Assembly (NCBI RefSeq): GCF_002102175.1
Contig: NZ_LQOX01000119.1
Location: 62,001-126,000, forward strand
Length of the DNA stretch: 64,000 nucleotides
Reading direction: 5' to 3'
Source: Mycobacterium gastri
GTDB lineage: Bacteria; Actinomycetota; Actinomycetes; Mycobacteriales; Mycobacteriaceae
In this document: one piece after another, positions 34,993 through 44,800 of the stretch
Layout: every line of letters begins with the position of its first letter
Numbering within the stretch: position 1 is the first letter of the stretch
Program-made: the position numbers and the translations under genes
The notes under the pieces: model-generated
Databases searched by the model: none
What the model saw: only the letters and a program-made list of their open reading frames with translations
Told to the model about the DNA's origin: nothing

Positions 34993-36705
34993 ATGGCAGC
35001 GCGCCACCACACGCTGAGTTCGTCGATCGCCAGCCTCCACGGCGACGAGCAGGCGGTGGGCTCGCCGCTGAATGCCGCCGAACTGACCGCACTGGCGCGC
35101 ACCCGGCTGTTCGGCGCCACCGGCACGGTGTTGATGGGCATCGGTGCCCTGGGCGCCGGCGCCAGGCCGGTGGTGCAGGATCCCACCTTCGGGGTCCGGC
35201 TGCTCAACCTGCCGTCGCGAATCCAGACCGTGTCATTGACGATGACCACCACCGGAGCCGTCATGATGGCGCTGGCCTGGCTGATGCTCGGCAGGTTCGC
35301 GCTGGGCAAGAGAAAGATGTCGCGCGGCGACCTGGACCGCACCCTGATGTTGTGGATGGTGCCGCTGCTCATCGCTCCGCCGATGTACAGCAAGGACGTC
35401 TATTCCTACCTGGCCCAAAGCCAGATCTCCCGCGACGGACTCGACCCCTACCGGGTGGGCCCGGCGTCCGGTCTGGGCCTGGGCCACGTGTTCACGCTGT
35501 CGGTTCCCAGCCTCTGGCGGGAAACGCCGGCCCCCTACGGTCCGCTGTTCTTGTGGATCGGTCGCGGAATCTCCGCGCTGACGGGAGAAAACATTGTCGC
35601 CGCGGTGCTCTGCCACCGGTTGGTGGTGTTGATCGGCGTGGCGATGATCGTGTGGGCTACGCCGCGGCTGGCGCGGCGCTGTGGTGTGGCCGAAGTCAGC
35701 GCGCTGTGGTTGGGCGCGGCCAATCCCCTGCTGTTCATGCACCTGGTCGCCGGTATCCACAACGAGGCACTGATGCTCGGGCTGATGCTGACCGGCGCCG
35801 AAATCGCGCTGCGTGGCATCGATTTGGGAAAAGCCTCGCGACTGATGCCAAGATCGTGGCGTCCGGGCGCGGACTGGGAACCACTGGCCATGCTGCTCGG
35901 CGGGTCGATCCTGATCACCCTGTCATCGCAGGTGAAGCTTCCTTCCCTGCTGGCGTTGGGCTTCATCACGATGGCCTTGGCCTACCGCTACGGCGGCACG
36001 ATAAAGGCGTTGCTGCTGGCCGGCGGCGGCATGGCGGCACTGTCGCTGTCGGTGATGGCCATCGTCGGATGGGTCAGCGGGCTTGGCTTCGGCTGGGTCT
36101 ACACGCTGGGCACCGCCAACGTGGTGCGCAGCTGGATGTCGCCGCCGACACTGCTGGCGCTGGGCACCGGGCAGGTGGGCATTCTGCTGCGGTTGGGCGA
36201 TCACACCACCGCGGTGTTGTCGCTGACGCGTGCCATGGGTGTGCTGATCATCATGGTGATGGTCTGCTGGTTGCTGCTGGCGGTGTTCCGCGGCCGGCTG
36301 CACCCGATCGGCGGCCTCGGAGTCGCGTTGGGCATCACGGTGCTGTTGTTCCCCGTGGTGCAGCCCTGGTATCTGCTCTGGGCCATTATTCCGATGGCGG
36401 CGTGGGCAACCCGCACCGGATTTCGGGTGGCCGCCATCGTCGTCACGCTCATCGTCGGCATCTTCGGGCCGACCGCCAACGGGGACCGTTTCGCGTTGTT
36501 TCAGATCATCGATGCCACCCTGGCCAGCGCAATCATCGTGTTGGTCCTGATAGCGCTGACCTACCACCGGTTACCGTGGCAAGGACCGCCGACGGGTAAC
36601 GGCGAACCCGGCCAACGCGCGCCCATGGATCCGGTCCCCGCAGCTGAGACTTCGGCGACCCGGCGGCCGACGTCGGCGCCGGACGCCTACGCTGACTCCA
36701 CGTGA
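34993..36705 (+). CDS. mptB: Alpha-(1->6)-mannopyranosyltransferase MptB
   Basis: A 570-residue integral membrane GT-C glycosyltransferase that primes the alpha-1,6-mannan core of lipomannan. It has about 13 hydrophobic helices. The first extracytoplasmic loop has MYSKDVYSYLAQSQ with the GT-C Asp, then DGLDPYRVGPASGLGLGHVF. The segment GPTANGDRFALFQI near the C-terminus is also typical of MptB. ATG at 34993 (a GTG one codon earlier is also in frame). Divergent from sufR, and its stop overlaps the ABC gene start (GTGA). Confidence 0.92.
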   Translation: MAARHHTLSSSIASLHGDEQAVGSPLNAAELTALARTRLFGATGTVLMGIGALGAGARPVVQDPTFGVRLLNLPSRIQTVSLTMTTTGAVMMALAWLMLGRFALGKRKMSRGDLDRTLMLWMVPLLIAPPMYSKDVYSYLAQSQISRDGLDPYRVGPASGLGLGHVFTLSVPSLWRETPAPYGPLFLWIGRGISALTGENIVAAVLCHRLVVLIGVAMIVWATPRLARRCGVAEVSALWLGAANPLLFMHLVAGIHNEALMLGLMLTGAEIALRGIDLGKASRLMPRSWRPGADWEPLAMLLGGSILITLSSQVKLPSLLALGFITMALAYRYGGTIKALLLAGGGMAALSLSVMAIVGWVSGLGFGWVYTLGTANVVRSWMSPPTLLALGTGQVGILLRLGDHTTAVLSLTRAMGVLIIMVMVCWLLLAVFRGRLHPIGGLGVALGITVLLFPVVQPWYLLWAIIPMAAWATRTGFRVAAIVVTLIVGIFGPTANGDRFALFQIIDATLASAIIVLVLIALTYHRLPWQGPPTGNGEPGQRAPMDPVPAAETSATRRPTSAPDAYADST

Positions 36706-37652
36706 GCTCGGCCTCCCAAGCGTCCCCAGGAGACGCCGTAATAGTCCGGCTACGTGAAGTGACCAAGCGGTACGGATCCCTGACGGCCGTCTCCAGCCTT
36801 GACCTCGAGGTGCGGGCCGCCGAGGTATTGGCGCTGCTGGGCCCCAACGGTGCCGGCAAGACCACAACCGTCGAGATGTGCGAGGGCTTCGTGCGCCCGG
36901 ATACCGGAACCATCGAGGTGCTCGGACTGGACCCGATCGCCGACAACGCGCGGCTGCGCCCACGCATCGGCGTGATGCTGCAGGGTGGCGGCGGCTATCC
37001 AGCTGCACGCGCCGGTGAAATGCTGAACCTGGTCGCCGCCTATGCGGCCGACCCGATCGATCCGCGGTGGCTGCTGGACACCCTGGGACTCACCGAGGTC
37101 GCCCAGACCACCTATCGGCGGCTCTCCGGTGGACAGCAGCAGCGACTTGCGCTGGCCTGCGCCCTGGTGGGGCGTCCCGAGCTGGTTTTTCTCGACGAGC
37201 CCACTGCCGGCATGGACGCCCACGCCCGGCTAGTGGTATGGGAATTGATCGACGCCCTGCGCCGCGACGGTGTGACAGTCGTGCTGACCACCCATCAACT
37301 CAAAGAAGCTGAGGAACTCGCGGACCGGCTGGTCATCATCGACCACGGCATCACGGTGGCCGCGGGCACCCCGACCGAGCTGACACGCACCGGAGCCAAA
37401 GACCAGCTGCGGTTCACCGCACCACCGCGGCTTGACCTGTCGCTGTTGGCTTCCGCGTTGCCCGAGGACTACCAGGCCTCCGAGTCAACGCCCGGCGAGT
37501 ACCTCGTCGAGGGCCCGGTCAACCCGCAGGTACTGGCAACCGTCACCGCCTGGTGCGCGCAGATCGACGTGCTGGCCACCGATATGCGGGTCGAACAACG
37601 CAGCCTCGAGGACGTGTTCCTGGATCTCACCGGCAGGAAATTGCGACCGTGA
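36702..37652 (+). CDS. ABC transporter ATP-binding protein (Rv1458c-like)
   Basis: A 316-residue single ABC ATPase of the drug/antibiotic exporter (DrrA-like) type. Walker A GPNGAGKTTTVE, signature LSGGQQQRLALA, Walker B LVFLDEPTAGMD, and H-loop LTTHQLKEAEELADR. The C-terminal 80 residues form a regulatory domain. GTGA overlaps link it to mptB upstream and to the permease downstream. Substrate unknown. Confidence 0.93.
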   Translation: MSSASQASPGDAVIVRLREVTKRYGSLTAVSSLDLEVRAAEVLALLGPNGAGKTTTVEMCEGFVRPDTGTIEVLGLDPIADNARLRPRIGVMLQGGGGYPAARAGEMLNLVAAYAADPIDPRWLLDTLGLTEVAQTTYRRLSGGQQQRLALACALVGRPELVFLDEPTAGMDAHARLVVWELIDALRRDGVTVVLTTHQLKEAEELADRLVIIDHGITVAAGTPTELTRTGAKDQLRFTAPPRLDLSLLASALPEDYQASESTPGEYLVEGPVNPQVLATVTAWCAQIDVLATDMRVEQRSLEDVFLDLTGRKLRP

Positions 37653-38428
37653 CCGACAAGACGCTGTTTCCCCCGGGGACCTTCGCCCCGAATCCACGCC
37701 CCAATGCCGTATCCCGGATGCTGGCCGCACAGTTCGGGCTGGAACTCAAACTGTTGCTGCGCAACGGCGAGCAGCTGCTGCTGACCATGTTCATCCCGAT
37801 CACCCTGCTGGTCGGACTCACGCTGCTGCCGCTGGGCTCCTTCGGGCAGCACCGCGCCGCCACCTTCGTGCCCGTGATCATGGCGCTCGCCGTGGTCTCC
37901 ACCGCGTTCACCGGCCAGGCCATCGCGGTCGCGTTCGACCGCCGCTACGGGGCACTCAAACGGCTCGGCGCAACCCCGCTACCGGTCTGGGGAATCATTG
38001 CCGGCAAGTCTTTGGCCGTGGTTGCCGTGGTATTTCTGCAAGCAATCATCTTGGGCGCCATCGGCTTTGCGCTGGGCTGGCGACCGGCGCTGGCCGCGCT
38101 GGCTTTGGGGGCGGCCGTCATCGCGCTGGGCACCGCGGGCTTCGCCGCGCTGGGGCTGCTGCTCGGCGGCACGTTGCGGGCCGAGATCGTGCTCGCGGTC
38201 GCCAACCTGATGTGGTTCGTGTTCGCCGGGTTCGGGGCGCTCACCCTCGAAACCACGATGATCCCGACGGCCATCAAATGGGCAGCCCGGCTTACCCCGT
38301 CCGGTGCGCTCACCGAGGCGCTGTCGCAGGCGATGATCCTGTCGGTGGACTGGTTCGGGCTGATCGTCCTGGCAGTCTGGGGAACGCTGGCCGCGGTGGC
38401 GGCGCGTCGCTGGTTCCGCTTCACCTGA
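37649..38428 (+). CDS. ABC-2 type transporter permease (Rv1457c-like)
   Basis: A 259-residue membrane protein with about six helices (starting near residue 40) and the ABC-2 pattern (LLLRNGEQLLLTMFIPITLLVG; RRYGALKRLGATPLPVWGIIAGKSLA). GTG start at 37649 overlaps the ATPase stop; the upstream frame is not needed. It forms the exporter with the preceding ATPase. Substrate unknown. Confidence 0.9.
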   Translation: MTDKTLFPPGTFAPNPRPNAVSRMLAAQFGLELKLLLRNGEQLLLTMFIPITLLVGLTLLPLGSFGQHRAATFVPVIMALAVVSTAFTGQAIAVAFDRRYGALKRLGATPLPVWGIIAGKSLAVVAVVFLQAIILGAIGFALGWRPALAALALGAAVIALGTAGFAALGLLLGGTLRAEIVLAVANLMWFVFAGFGALTLETTMIPTAIKWAARLTPSGALTEALSQAMILSVDWFGLIVLAVWGTLAAVAARRWFRFT

Positions 38429-38523
38429 TCGGGCACCGGCGAGCCCGCCGAGATTGCCGCCAGGGTCGTTGGCCTAGCTGAAACCACGACCATGGGCAGC
38501 AATCTCGGCGCGACGCCCGCTTC

Positions 38524-38540
38524 TACTACGCGACGTAGTT
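38524..38540. promoter_or_regulatory. TACTAC-type palindrome upstream of ctaA
   Basis: TACTAC-GCGAC-GTAGTT, a 6-5-6 imperfect palindrome 17 bp before the GTG of the heme A synthase gene. A related site (46669-46685) lies upstream of ctaB. It resembles operators of the BlaI/CopY repressor family (TACTAC/GTAGTA), inferred from memory. Confidence 0.5.
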
Positions 38541-38557
38541 GTCGTTACGATCGGGCG

Positions 38558-39514
38558 GTGACCGTCGGACGAACGCTGATGCGGTTGGTGGACCTGCTCC
38601 CCGAACCGAGTCTGCGGGTGCAGCGCGCAATTGCCGCCGCCGTCATCTTGACCCAGGGCGGCATAGCGGTCACCGGCACGATCGTGCGGGTCACGGCGTC
38701 CGGCCTGGGTTGCCCGACCTGGCCGCAGTGCTTTCCCGGCAGTTTCACCCCGGTAGCGGTTGCCGAGGTGCCGCGGATCCACCAGGCGGTGGAATTCGGC
38801 AACCGGATGATCACCTTCGCGGTCGTGATCGCCGCGGCGCTGGCCGTGCTGGCGGTCACCAGGGCGCGCCGGCGGGCCGAGGTGTTGGTGTACGCGTGGC
38901 TGATGCCGGCCTCGACGGTGGTGCAGGCCGTGATCGGCGGCATCACCGTGCGCACCGGGCTGCTGTGGTGGACGGTGGCCATCCACCTGTTGGCGTCCAT
39001 GACGATGGTCTGGCTGTCGGTGTTGCTCTACGTCAAGGTCGGCGGGCCCGACGAGGGGGTTGTTAGCCGGCTCGTCGCTCGCCCGCTGCGTGTGCTCACG
39101 GTGTTGAGCGCGGTGAATCTGGCCGCGGTTCTGGTCACCGGCACGCTGGTGACGGCCGCGGGGCCGCATGCCGGTGACAAGAGCCCCACCCGCACGGTGC
39201 CGCGGCTGAAAGTCGAGATCAACACCTTGGTGCACCTGCATTCGTCGCTGCTGGTTTCCTACCTGGCGTTGCTGGTCGGCCTCGGATTCGGGCTGTTGGC
39301 TGTCGGTGCGACCCGGTCGATCTTGCGGCGCCTCGCCGTGCTGCTCGCCCTGGTTTTCGCGCAGGCCGGGGTGGGCGTCGTCCAGTATCACACCGGGGTG
39401 CCTGCCGCCCTGGTCGCACTCCACGTCGCCGGGGCCGCAGCGTGTACCGCGGCCACCGCGGCGCTATGGGCGTCGATGCGAGAACGGGCCCAGCCCCAAC
39501 CGCTCCAGCGCTGA
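38558..39514 (+). CDS. ctaA: Heme A synthase CtaA/COX15-like (Rv1456c-like)
   Basis: A 318-residue membrane protein of eight helices that oxidises heme O to heme A for the aa3 cytochrome oxidase. Features are QGGIAVTGTIVRVTASGLGCPTWPQCFPGS with the conserved Cys pair, His-containing helices (RIHQAVEFGNRMITF; WTVAIHLLASM; LVHLHSSLLVSYL; LVALHVAGAAACT), and the second Cys-free repeat. GTG at 38558 is preferred; an ATG at 38579 is possible. The 3' end overlaps the convergent ATP-grasp gene by 51 bp. Confidence 0.88.
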   Translation: MTVGRTLMRLVDLLPEPSLRVQRAIAAAVILTQGGIAVTGTIVRVTASGLGCPTWPQCFPGSFTPVAVAEVPRIHQAVEFGNRMITFAVVIAAALAVLAVTRARRRAEVLVYAWLMPASTVVQAVIGGITVRTGLLWWTVAIHLLASMTMVWLSVLLYVKVGGPDEGVVSRLVARPLRVLTVLSAVNLAAVLVTGTLVTAAGPHAGDKSPTRTVPRLKVEINTLVHLHSSLLVSYLALLVGLGFGLLAVGATRSILRRLAVLLALVFAQAGVGVVQYHTGVPAALVALHVAGAAACTAATAALWASMRERAQPQPLQR

Positions 39515-40318
39515 CTCCACGCACACCGCGAACTGGCGCTGGCCCCGATCGCGGGCCGTTGCGTCCAACCGCCGCCAACCCAGCGACGGGTCCACCAGTT
39601 GCAGTTCCAGCAGCCGCCTGTCGATCAGATGGGCTCGCGCATAGAGCAACTCGCCGATGCCGACGCCCGACGCGGCCGCCGCAGCACCCAGCGCCGCGGC
39701 GCCGATCTCCCAGAGTTCGAAATCGGGCTCGCCCTGACGCAGCGCGTCATCCTGCGAAGTGAAGGCGTGCGACGGCTGGCCCCCGAGGAAGATCAGCACG
39801 GTTTCGGCGGCCGGGTCGGCCGTCTGCACCAGCACCGGATGGCCGCCTTGCTGACGTTCGGCGATATACGCAGCGGCCGCCGCGGGATCACTGAACCGGC
39901 GGGCACCGGTGCCGACGGTTGGGCTGACGAAGACCCGTCCGGCATGCGGCGCCCGGATCTGCTGGCCCGGCGTGCATATCTCACCGGGGACGGTCGGCAC
40001 TCCCCGACTAGCCAGGTCGTCCAGATAGCGCCGGTCGGCGTTCCAGGCGACGACCGAAGGCGGATTCAGCAGGTTGGCCACGCTGTTGGTCCAGGGCAAG
40101 AACTCGTCGAGGCGCCCGGCGTAATCGCGGGTGGCCCGCAATATCACCAGATGCGCGCGAGCCACGTCGGGATGGTCCCAAGGTAACCAATGGGCGTGTA
40201 ACCCACGGTGACGCAGCGCCGCAGCCAGCCCGACGTCGTCGCCGTCGCCGGCGGGCTGCCGCGGCCAACCCGCCAACACGACGCGCGGATGGAAGATATC
40301 CGGCCGGGCAAGCTTCAT
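39464..40318 (-). CDS. Predicted ATP-grasp protein (Rv1455-like)
   Basis: A 284-residue soluble protein. The segments VILRATRDYAGRLDEFLPW, NPPSVVAWNADRRYLDDLASRGVPTVPG and RVFVSPTVGTGARRFSD resemble ATP-grasp ligases of the DcsG/glutathione-synthetase-like type. The later GVGIGELLYARAHLIDRRLLELQLVDPSLGW resembles the ATP-grasp C-lobe. The product is unknown and no amino-acid ligase partner is nearby. The 3' ends of this gene and ctaA overlap by 51 bp. Confidence 0.6.
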   Translation of the reverse strand: MKLARPDIFHPRVVLAGWPRQPAGDGDDVGLAAALRHRGLHAHWLPWDHPDVARAHLVILRATRDYAGRLDEFLPWTNSVANLLNPPSVVAWNADRRYLDDLASRGVPTVPGEICTPGQQIRAPHAGRVFVSPTVGTGARRFSDPAAAAAYIAERQQGGHPVLVQTADPAAETVLIFLGGQPSHAFTSQDDALRQGEPDFELWEIGAAALGAAAAASGVGIGELLYARAHLIDRRLLELQLVDPSLGWRRLDATARDRGQRQFAVCVESALERLGLGPFSHRRP

Positions 40319-40337
40319 GCCCGGGCATGATAGCCAG

Positions 40338-41324
40338 ATGCACGCAATCGAAGTCAGTGAAACGGGCGGCCCCGAGGTTTTGCGTTACGTCGAGACACAA
40401 CAACCCGAGCCCGGCCACGGCCAACTGCTGATCAAGGCCGAGGCGATCGGCGTCAACTTCATCGACACGTATTTCCGCTCAGGGCAGTACCCACGGCCAC
40501 TGCCGTTCATCATCGGCTCCGAGGTGTGCGGCACCGTGGTGGCCCTCGGCGACGGAAGCGCGACGGCCAATGGCGCCATCGCTGTCGGCGACCGGGTAGT
40601 CAGCGCGTCAGCAAATGGCGGCTACGCCGAATTTTGCACGGCCCCAGCTTTTTTGAGCGCCAAGGTGCCGGACGGCGTCAGCTCCGAGGTGGCGGCGTCG
40701 GCGTTGCTGAAGGGCCTGACCGCCCATTACCTGCTGAAGTCGGTGTACCCGGTGCAATCCGGCGACACCATCTTGGTGCATGCCGGCGCCGGCGGTGTCG
40801 GACTGATCCTGACGCAGTGGGCCACTCAACTGGGAGTGCGGGTGATCACTACCGTCTCCACCCCGGAGAAGGCCAAGCTGTCCCGGGAAGCCGGTGCGGC
40901 CGAGGTTCTCGGCTACCCCACCGACCCCGCGCAGTTCGCCGATCAAATCCGAGCGCTGACCGACGGGGCCGGTGTGGCGGCCGTGTACGACGGCGTGGGC
41001 GCCACCACGTTCGACGCCAGCCTGGCCAGCCTGGCCGTCCGCGGGACGCTGGCGCTGTTCGGCGCCGCCTCCGGTCCGGTTCCACCGGTCGACCCGCAGC
41101 GCCTCAACGCGGCCGGGTCGGTGTATCTGACCCGCCCGTCACTGGTCCATTTCCTGCGCACCGGCGAGGAATTCGGCTGGCGCGCCGCCGAGCTGTTCGA
41201 CGTCATCGGCGGCGGAGTGGTCAACGTGGAAATCAGCGGTCGCTACCCGCTGGCCGAAGCGGCCCGGGCACATCAGGACTTGCAGGGCCGCAAGACGACT
41301 GGCTCAATAATGTTGCTGCCGTGA
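40338..41324 (+). CDS. qor: Quinone oxidoreductase Qor
   Basis: A 328-residue medium-chain zeta-crystallin-type NADPH:quinone reductase. GVNFIDTYFRSGQYP, the nucleotide site HAGAGGVGLILTQWA and VYDGVGATTFDASLA are characteristic, and no zinc ligands are present. The ATG at 40338 (MHAIEVSETGG) matches M. tuberculosis Rv1454c; an ATG at 40317 is less likely. Divergent from the ATP-grasp gene. Confidence 0.93.
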   Translation: MHAIEVSETGGPEVLRYVETQQPEPGHGQLLIKAEAIGVNFIDTYFRSGQYPRPLPFIIGSEVCGTVVALGDGSATANGAIAVGDRVVSASANGGYAEFCTAPAFLSAKVPDGVSSEVAASALLKGLTAHYLLKSVYPVQSGDTILVHAGAGGVGLILTQWATQLGVRVITTVSTPEKAKLSREAGAAEVLGYPTDPAQFADQIRALTDGAGVAAVYDGVGATTFDASLASLAVRGTLALFGAASGPVPPVDPQRLNAAGSVYLTRPSLVHFLRTGEEFGWRAAELFDVIGGGVVNVEISGRYPLAEAARAHQDLQGRKTTGSIMLLP

Positions 41325-41360
41325 GTCGCTGACCCCGCCGCGTGAATCGACGGAGATAAC

Positions 41361-41876
41361 ATGAGCCCTGCTCATCACTTCCAGGTCAGACGGATGTTTG
41401 ATCAGGCCGACGCCGTGATGTCTCTTCTCGACCAGCAGGTTCACCGGATGAGCGCCGAGGCGTTCACCGCGACACACCAGACAGGTGCCGTCGAGGTGAC
41501 GGTTAACGGGCATCGAAGCCTGACCGGACTCAGCATCCACCCGGGGATACTTGGCATGGGCGCCCATGAAGTGGGCCAGATGATCAACGAAACCATCAGT
41601 GCGGCAAGCGATTACGCAGAGGAATGCATAACTGCTGATGTCGCGGAGTTTGCAGACAGTATTGCCGATGCCCTGGTGGTAATGCGTGTCGCCTGCCTGG
41701 CCGTTGGACACCGCGAGGGCGAACCTCAGGCTCAGGTGAATCGGACGACGCTGCCCGGTATCAGGCGTTCCACTCGTCCGCGGCATTCCACTTCCACCGG
41801 TGGCACATCACGCGGTTCGACGCTGATCTCCGCGCCCTTGCCGCTGACCCGCAGGTGTAAGTGGTTACCGCGGTAA
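41361..41876 (+). CDS. YbaB/EbfC-like protein
   Basis: A 171-residue protein. Residues about 1-120 resemble the YbaB/EbfC family (an N-terminal helical arm, then VEVTVNGHRSLTGLSIHPGIL and VGQMINETISAASDYAEEC). Residues after about 123 are Arg/Ser/Thr-rich and are antisense to the end of the trehalose-phosphatase gene. The convergent overlap is 145 bp, so this tail may be a stop loss or frameshift. ATG start with GGAG upstream (41350-41353). DNA-binding is likely by family but unproven. Confidence 0.6.
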   Translation: MSPAHHFQVRRMFDQADAVMSLLDQQVHRMSAEAFTATHQTGAVEVTVNGHRSLTGLSIHPGILGMGAHEVGQMINETISAASDYAEECITADVAEFADSIADALVVMRVACLAVGHREGEPQAQVNRTTLPGIRRSTRPRHSTSTGGTSRGSTLISAPLPLTRRCKWLPR

Positions 41877-44800
41877 TGAATCGGAAAGCCAAGTGCACCA
41901 AGGTATTCCGGCCAGAGCGGAGACAGCACTATGCGGTCTCCCCGGATCTCGAGGCCGGTGAAGCACCGTTGCACGAAATCGACGCTGCCGGCCATGGCGG
42001 CCAGGTGGACGCCTTCCGACGTGGTGCCGCCCTGGATGTCGGCGATATCGGACTTGAGCACTTGCTGGAAGAACTCCAGCGCCCGATCCCGATTGGCCCG
42101 CGCCAGCACCCAGCCATGGACGACCGCACTCAGCGTCGACCCATGTGACGTACGCGCGAGGTAATAGTCGACCATCTCCGGAATCCGGCGCGGATCCAGG
42201 TGATAGTCCAGCCGGTCCAGCAGCTCCCGCAATTCATCGGCCGACAGCAGATAGAGCAGCATCAGCGCGTCGGCCTGCTTGGAGGCCCGGTATCGGTTGA
42301 CGTCGTCGTCCTCGGCTTCGAGGATGCGGTCGAGCCGCTGAATATTGCGGTACCGCCGCCGGTAAGCATCCCAATCCAGTTCCAATAATTGCTCGTATCC
42401 TTCGAACTGGCTGATCACACCATCGTGGAACGGGACGAACATGCGCCTGCTGACGTGGTCCCAGTGGGCGAGTTCCTCGTCGGTCAAGCCCAGCTCTTCG
42501 CACAGGTCCAGCCGGTTCGGCAGCGGCATCAGCTGCAGTGCGTCGATCGCCCGCAGGATCACCCAGACCGCCATCACGTTGGTATAGGCGTTGTTGTCCA
42601 CGCCGTCGTATGGCCGGTCCGGGTAGCCGGAGTGGAATTCGTCGGGCCCGATGACTCCGTTGATGGTGTAGCGGTCGCGGTCCCGATCGTAGGTGGCACG
42701 GCTCACCCAGAACCGGGCGATCTCGGCCATCATCTCGGTCCCGTAGTCGATCATGTACGCCAAATCACCGGTGACCTGATAGAAGTTCCACACGTTGTAG
42801 GCGACGGCGATACCGATGTGGTGCGCGCGATGGCTGGCATCGGGACGCCACCGGCCAGATCGCGGATTCAGGTGCTGTTCCGGGCTTTCCTCTCGCCCGT
42901 CGCTGCCGGACTGCCACGGGTACATGGCGCCGCGGTAACCGGCCAGCTTGGCCGCGCGCCGCGCTTCCACCAAGCGCCGGTGCCGGTACCGCAGCAACGA
43001 CCGGGTGACCGTGGGAACTCGCAGATTCAGCACCGGAAAGATGAACAGCTCGTCCCAGAAGATATGGCCGCGGTACGCCTCGCCATGCAGACCGCGGGCC
43101 GGGACTCCGACATCGAGTTCCTCGCTGTTGTAGGACACCGTCTGCAGCAGATGCAGCAGGTGCAGCCGCAGGACTCGCAATTCTTCGGTGTGGTTGCTGA
43201 ATTCGATCGACAACCGCTCCCACAGATGCGCCCAGGCGAGCCGGTGGGCAGCACAAATCTCGGCGAATCGTCCTTGGCGGGCGAGCCTGCGCTCGGCTCC
43301 GGTCGACGGGTGTGACGTGGCCACGTCACGTCCGGTCACCAGGGTGACGATCTTCTCCACGGTCAGCGGCTGACCCGGTTTCAGGTCGGTGAAGATCTGG
43401 TGGCCGATTTCGAATTCCTCGTCGAGCAGTCGATACGTCGCGGGCGCCGGCGTATCGCCGTGCCACACGCTGGTCCGCGCGGCGAGTGCGACCGGGATCT
43501 TCGACTGGGTGGTCTCGACGGCCAGCAGCACCGAATTCTCTGACAGCGCAACCTTTTCCAGTCCCTGTAGGTGATTGCTGGCCAAGTCCCGGTAACGCTC
43601 CACCCCGGAGTTGCGGACGCCGGCGTCCAGGGTTGACCGGATCTCGATTGTCCCCTCCCAGTCCTGGGCCACGATGGTGGTTTGCAGCGCCGCCACGTGC
43701 GCCTGGTTCATCGCAACGAACCGGTGCTGCGTTATCGAGGTGGTGCGACCAACGTCGTCGCGGTACGTCAGCTCCCGAGTGAGCACCGCACCGCGCAGGT
43801 CGAGAGTCTGGCGGTAGGACAGCAATGTCACCGCGTCGAGGTCCAACCAGTCACCGTCGTTGACGCGGAAGGTCAGCGGAAGCCAGTTGGGCAGATTCAC
43901 CAGGCTTTCGTGCGCAGTCCGAGTACCGGCGACCAGATCATCGAGCCGGTTGTACACAGCGGCGGCATACGTTCCCGGATAATGGACTTGACCGGCTTTC
44001 GATTCCGGAGCGGCCCCTCGAGTGGCGAAGTAACCGTTGCCCACCGTGCACAGCGCTTCGCGCAGCTTTTCGTTGGGCGGATCGTAACCCTCCCAGGTGA
44101 AAGTCCAACCGCGAGCGCGCGTCTCGTGGTCGTATGCCAGCCACCTGGCGCCGCGCCGGACGAAGTCACGGGCTTCGGTGGGGCTGGTCAGCGTGAAGCT
44201 GGCAGCGGTCGGGCGGTCACCGTCCTCGTCGTGCCGGACGACGACCCCGATACCGCTGAACCGCACCGCGTCGAAGGCGTCCTCGTCGGTGAGATCGCCA
44301 CCGATGTAGATCGGCAGCAGCCGGCCTGGTTGGGCCCCCGATCCGACCCCCGATTCGACCCCCGATTGGCCGCTCGATTGAACGATGTGATCGCGGATCC
44401 AGGCAAGTGCGGTGCCCTTGTCCCAGTCGACATCCGGGTGCAGTTCGACACTCCCGGGGCCGGTAGTGAGCCGAAGGCCTTGTCGTCGGCTCTGCCGGTG
44501 CACTGCCGCGATCACCTCGGGCACCCGCTCGTGCGCGACCTTGCCATAGTGCACACGGACGCCGAACCGGGTGTGTTCGACATGCGCGCCCGATGTCGGG
44601 CCCAGCTCGTCGCGAAGTTCGGTTGCCGCGCTTGCCAGCACGGCCACCGCGGCGGCCGCCGCGTCATGGTGATACCGAGTGCCGTCGGGTGCCATGAGCT
44701 CAAAGCCGTGGCTGCCGGCATACCAGATGCCCGGCAGCCCTATCCGGTCGCGAAGATCCGCCAGATCCCGGCCGGACAATATCGCGACCGGGCACTGCAC

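Noticed and set aside
34889..35092. Longer N-terminus for the SufR-like protein
   Set aside because: The extra 68 residues are Arg/Pro/Ser-rich and unlike any HTH protein leader, and the operator sits over the downstream GTG.
44338..44382. Short direct repeats (CCCCCGATT) inside the otsB1-like gene
   Set aside because: They code for a Gly/Ser/Gln linker between domains and keep frame; this is ordinary linker expansion.
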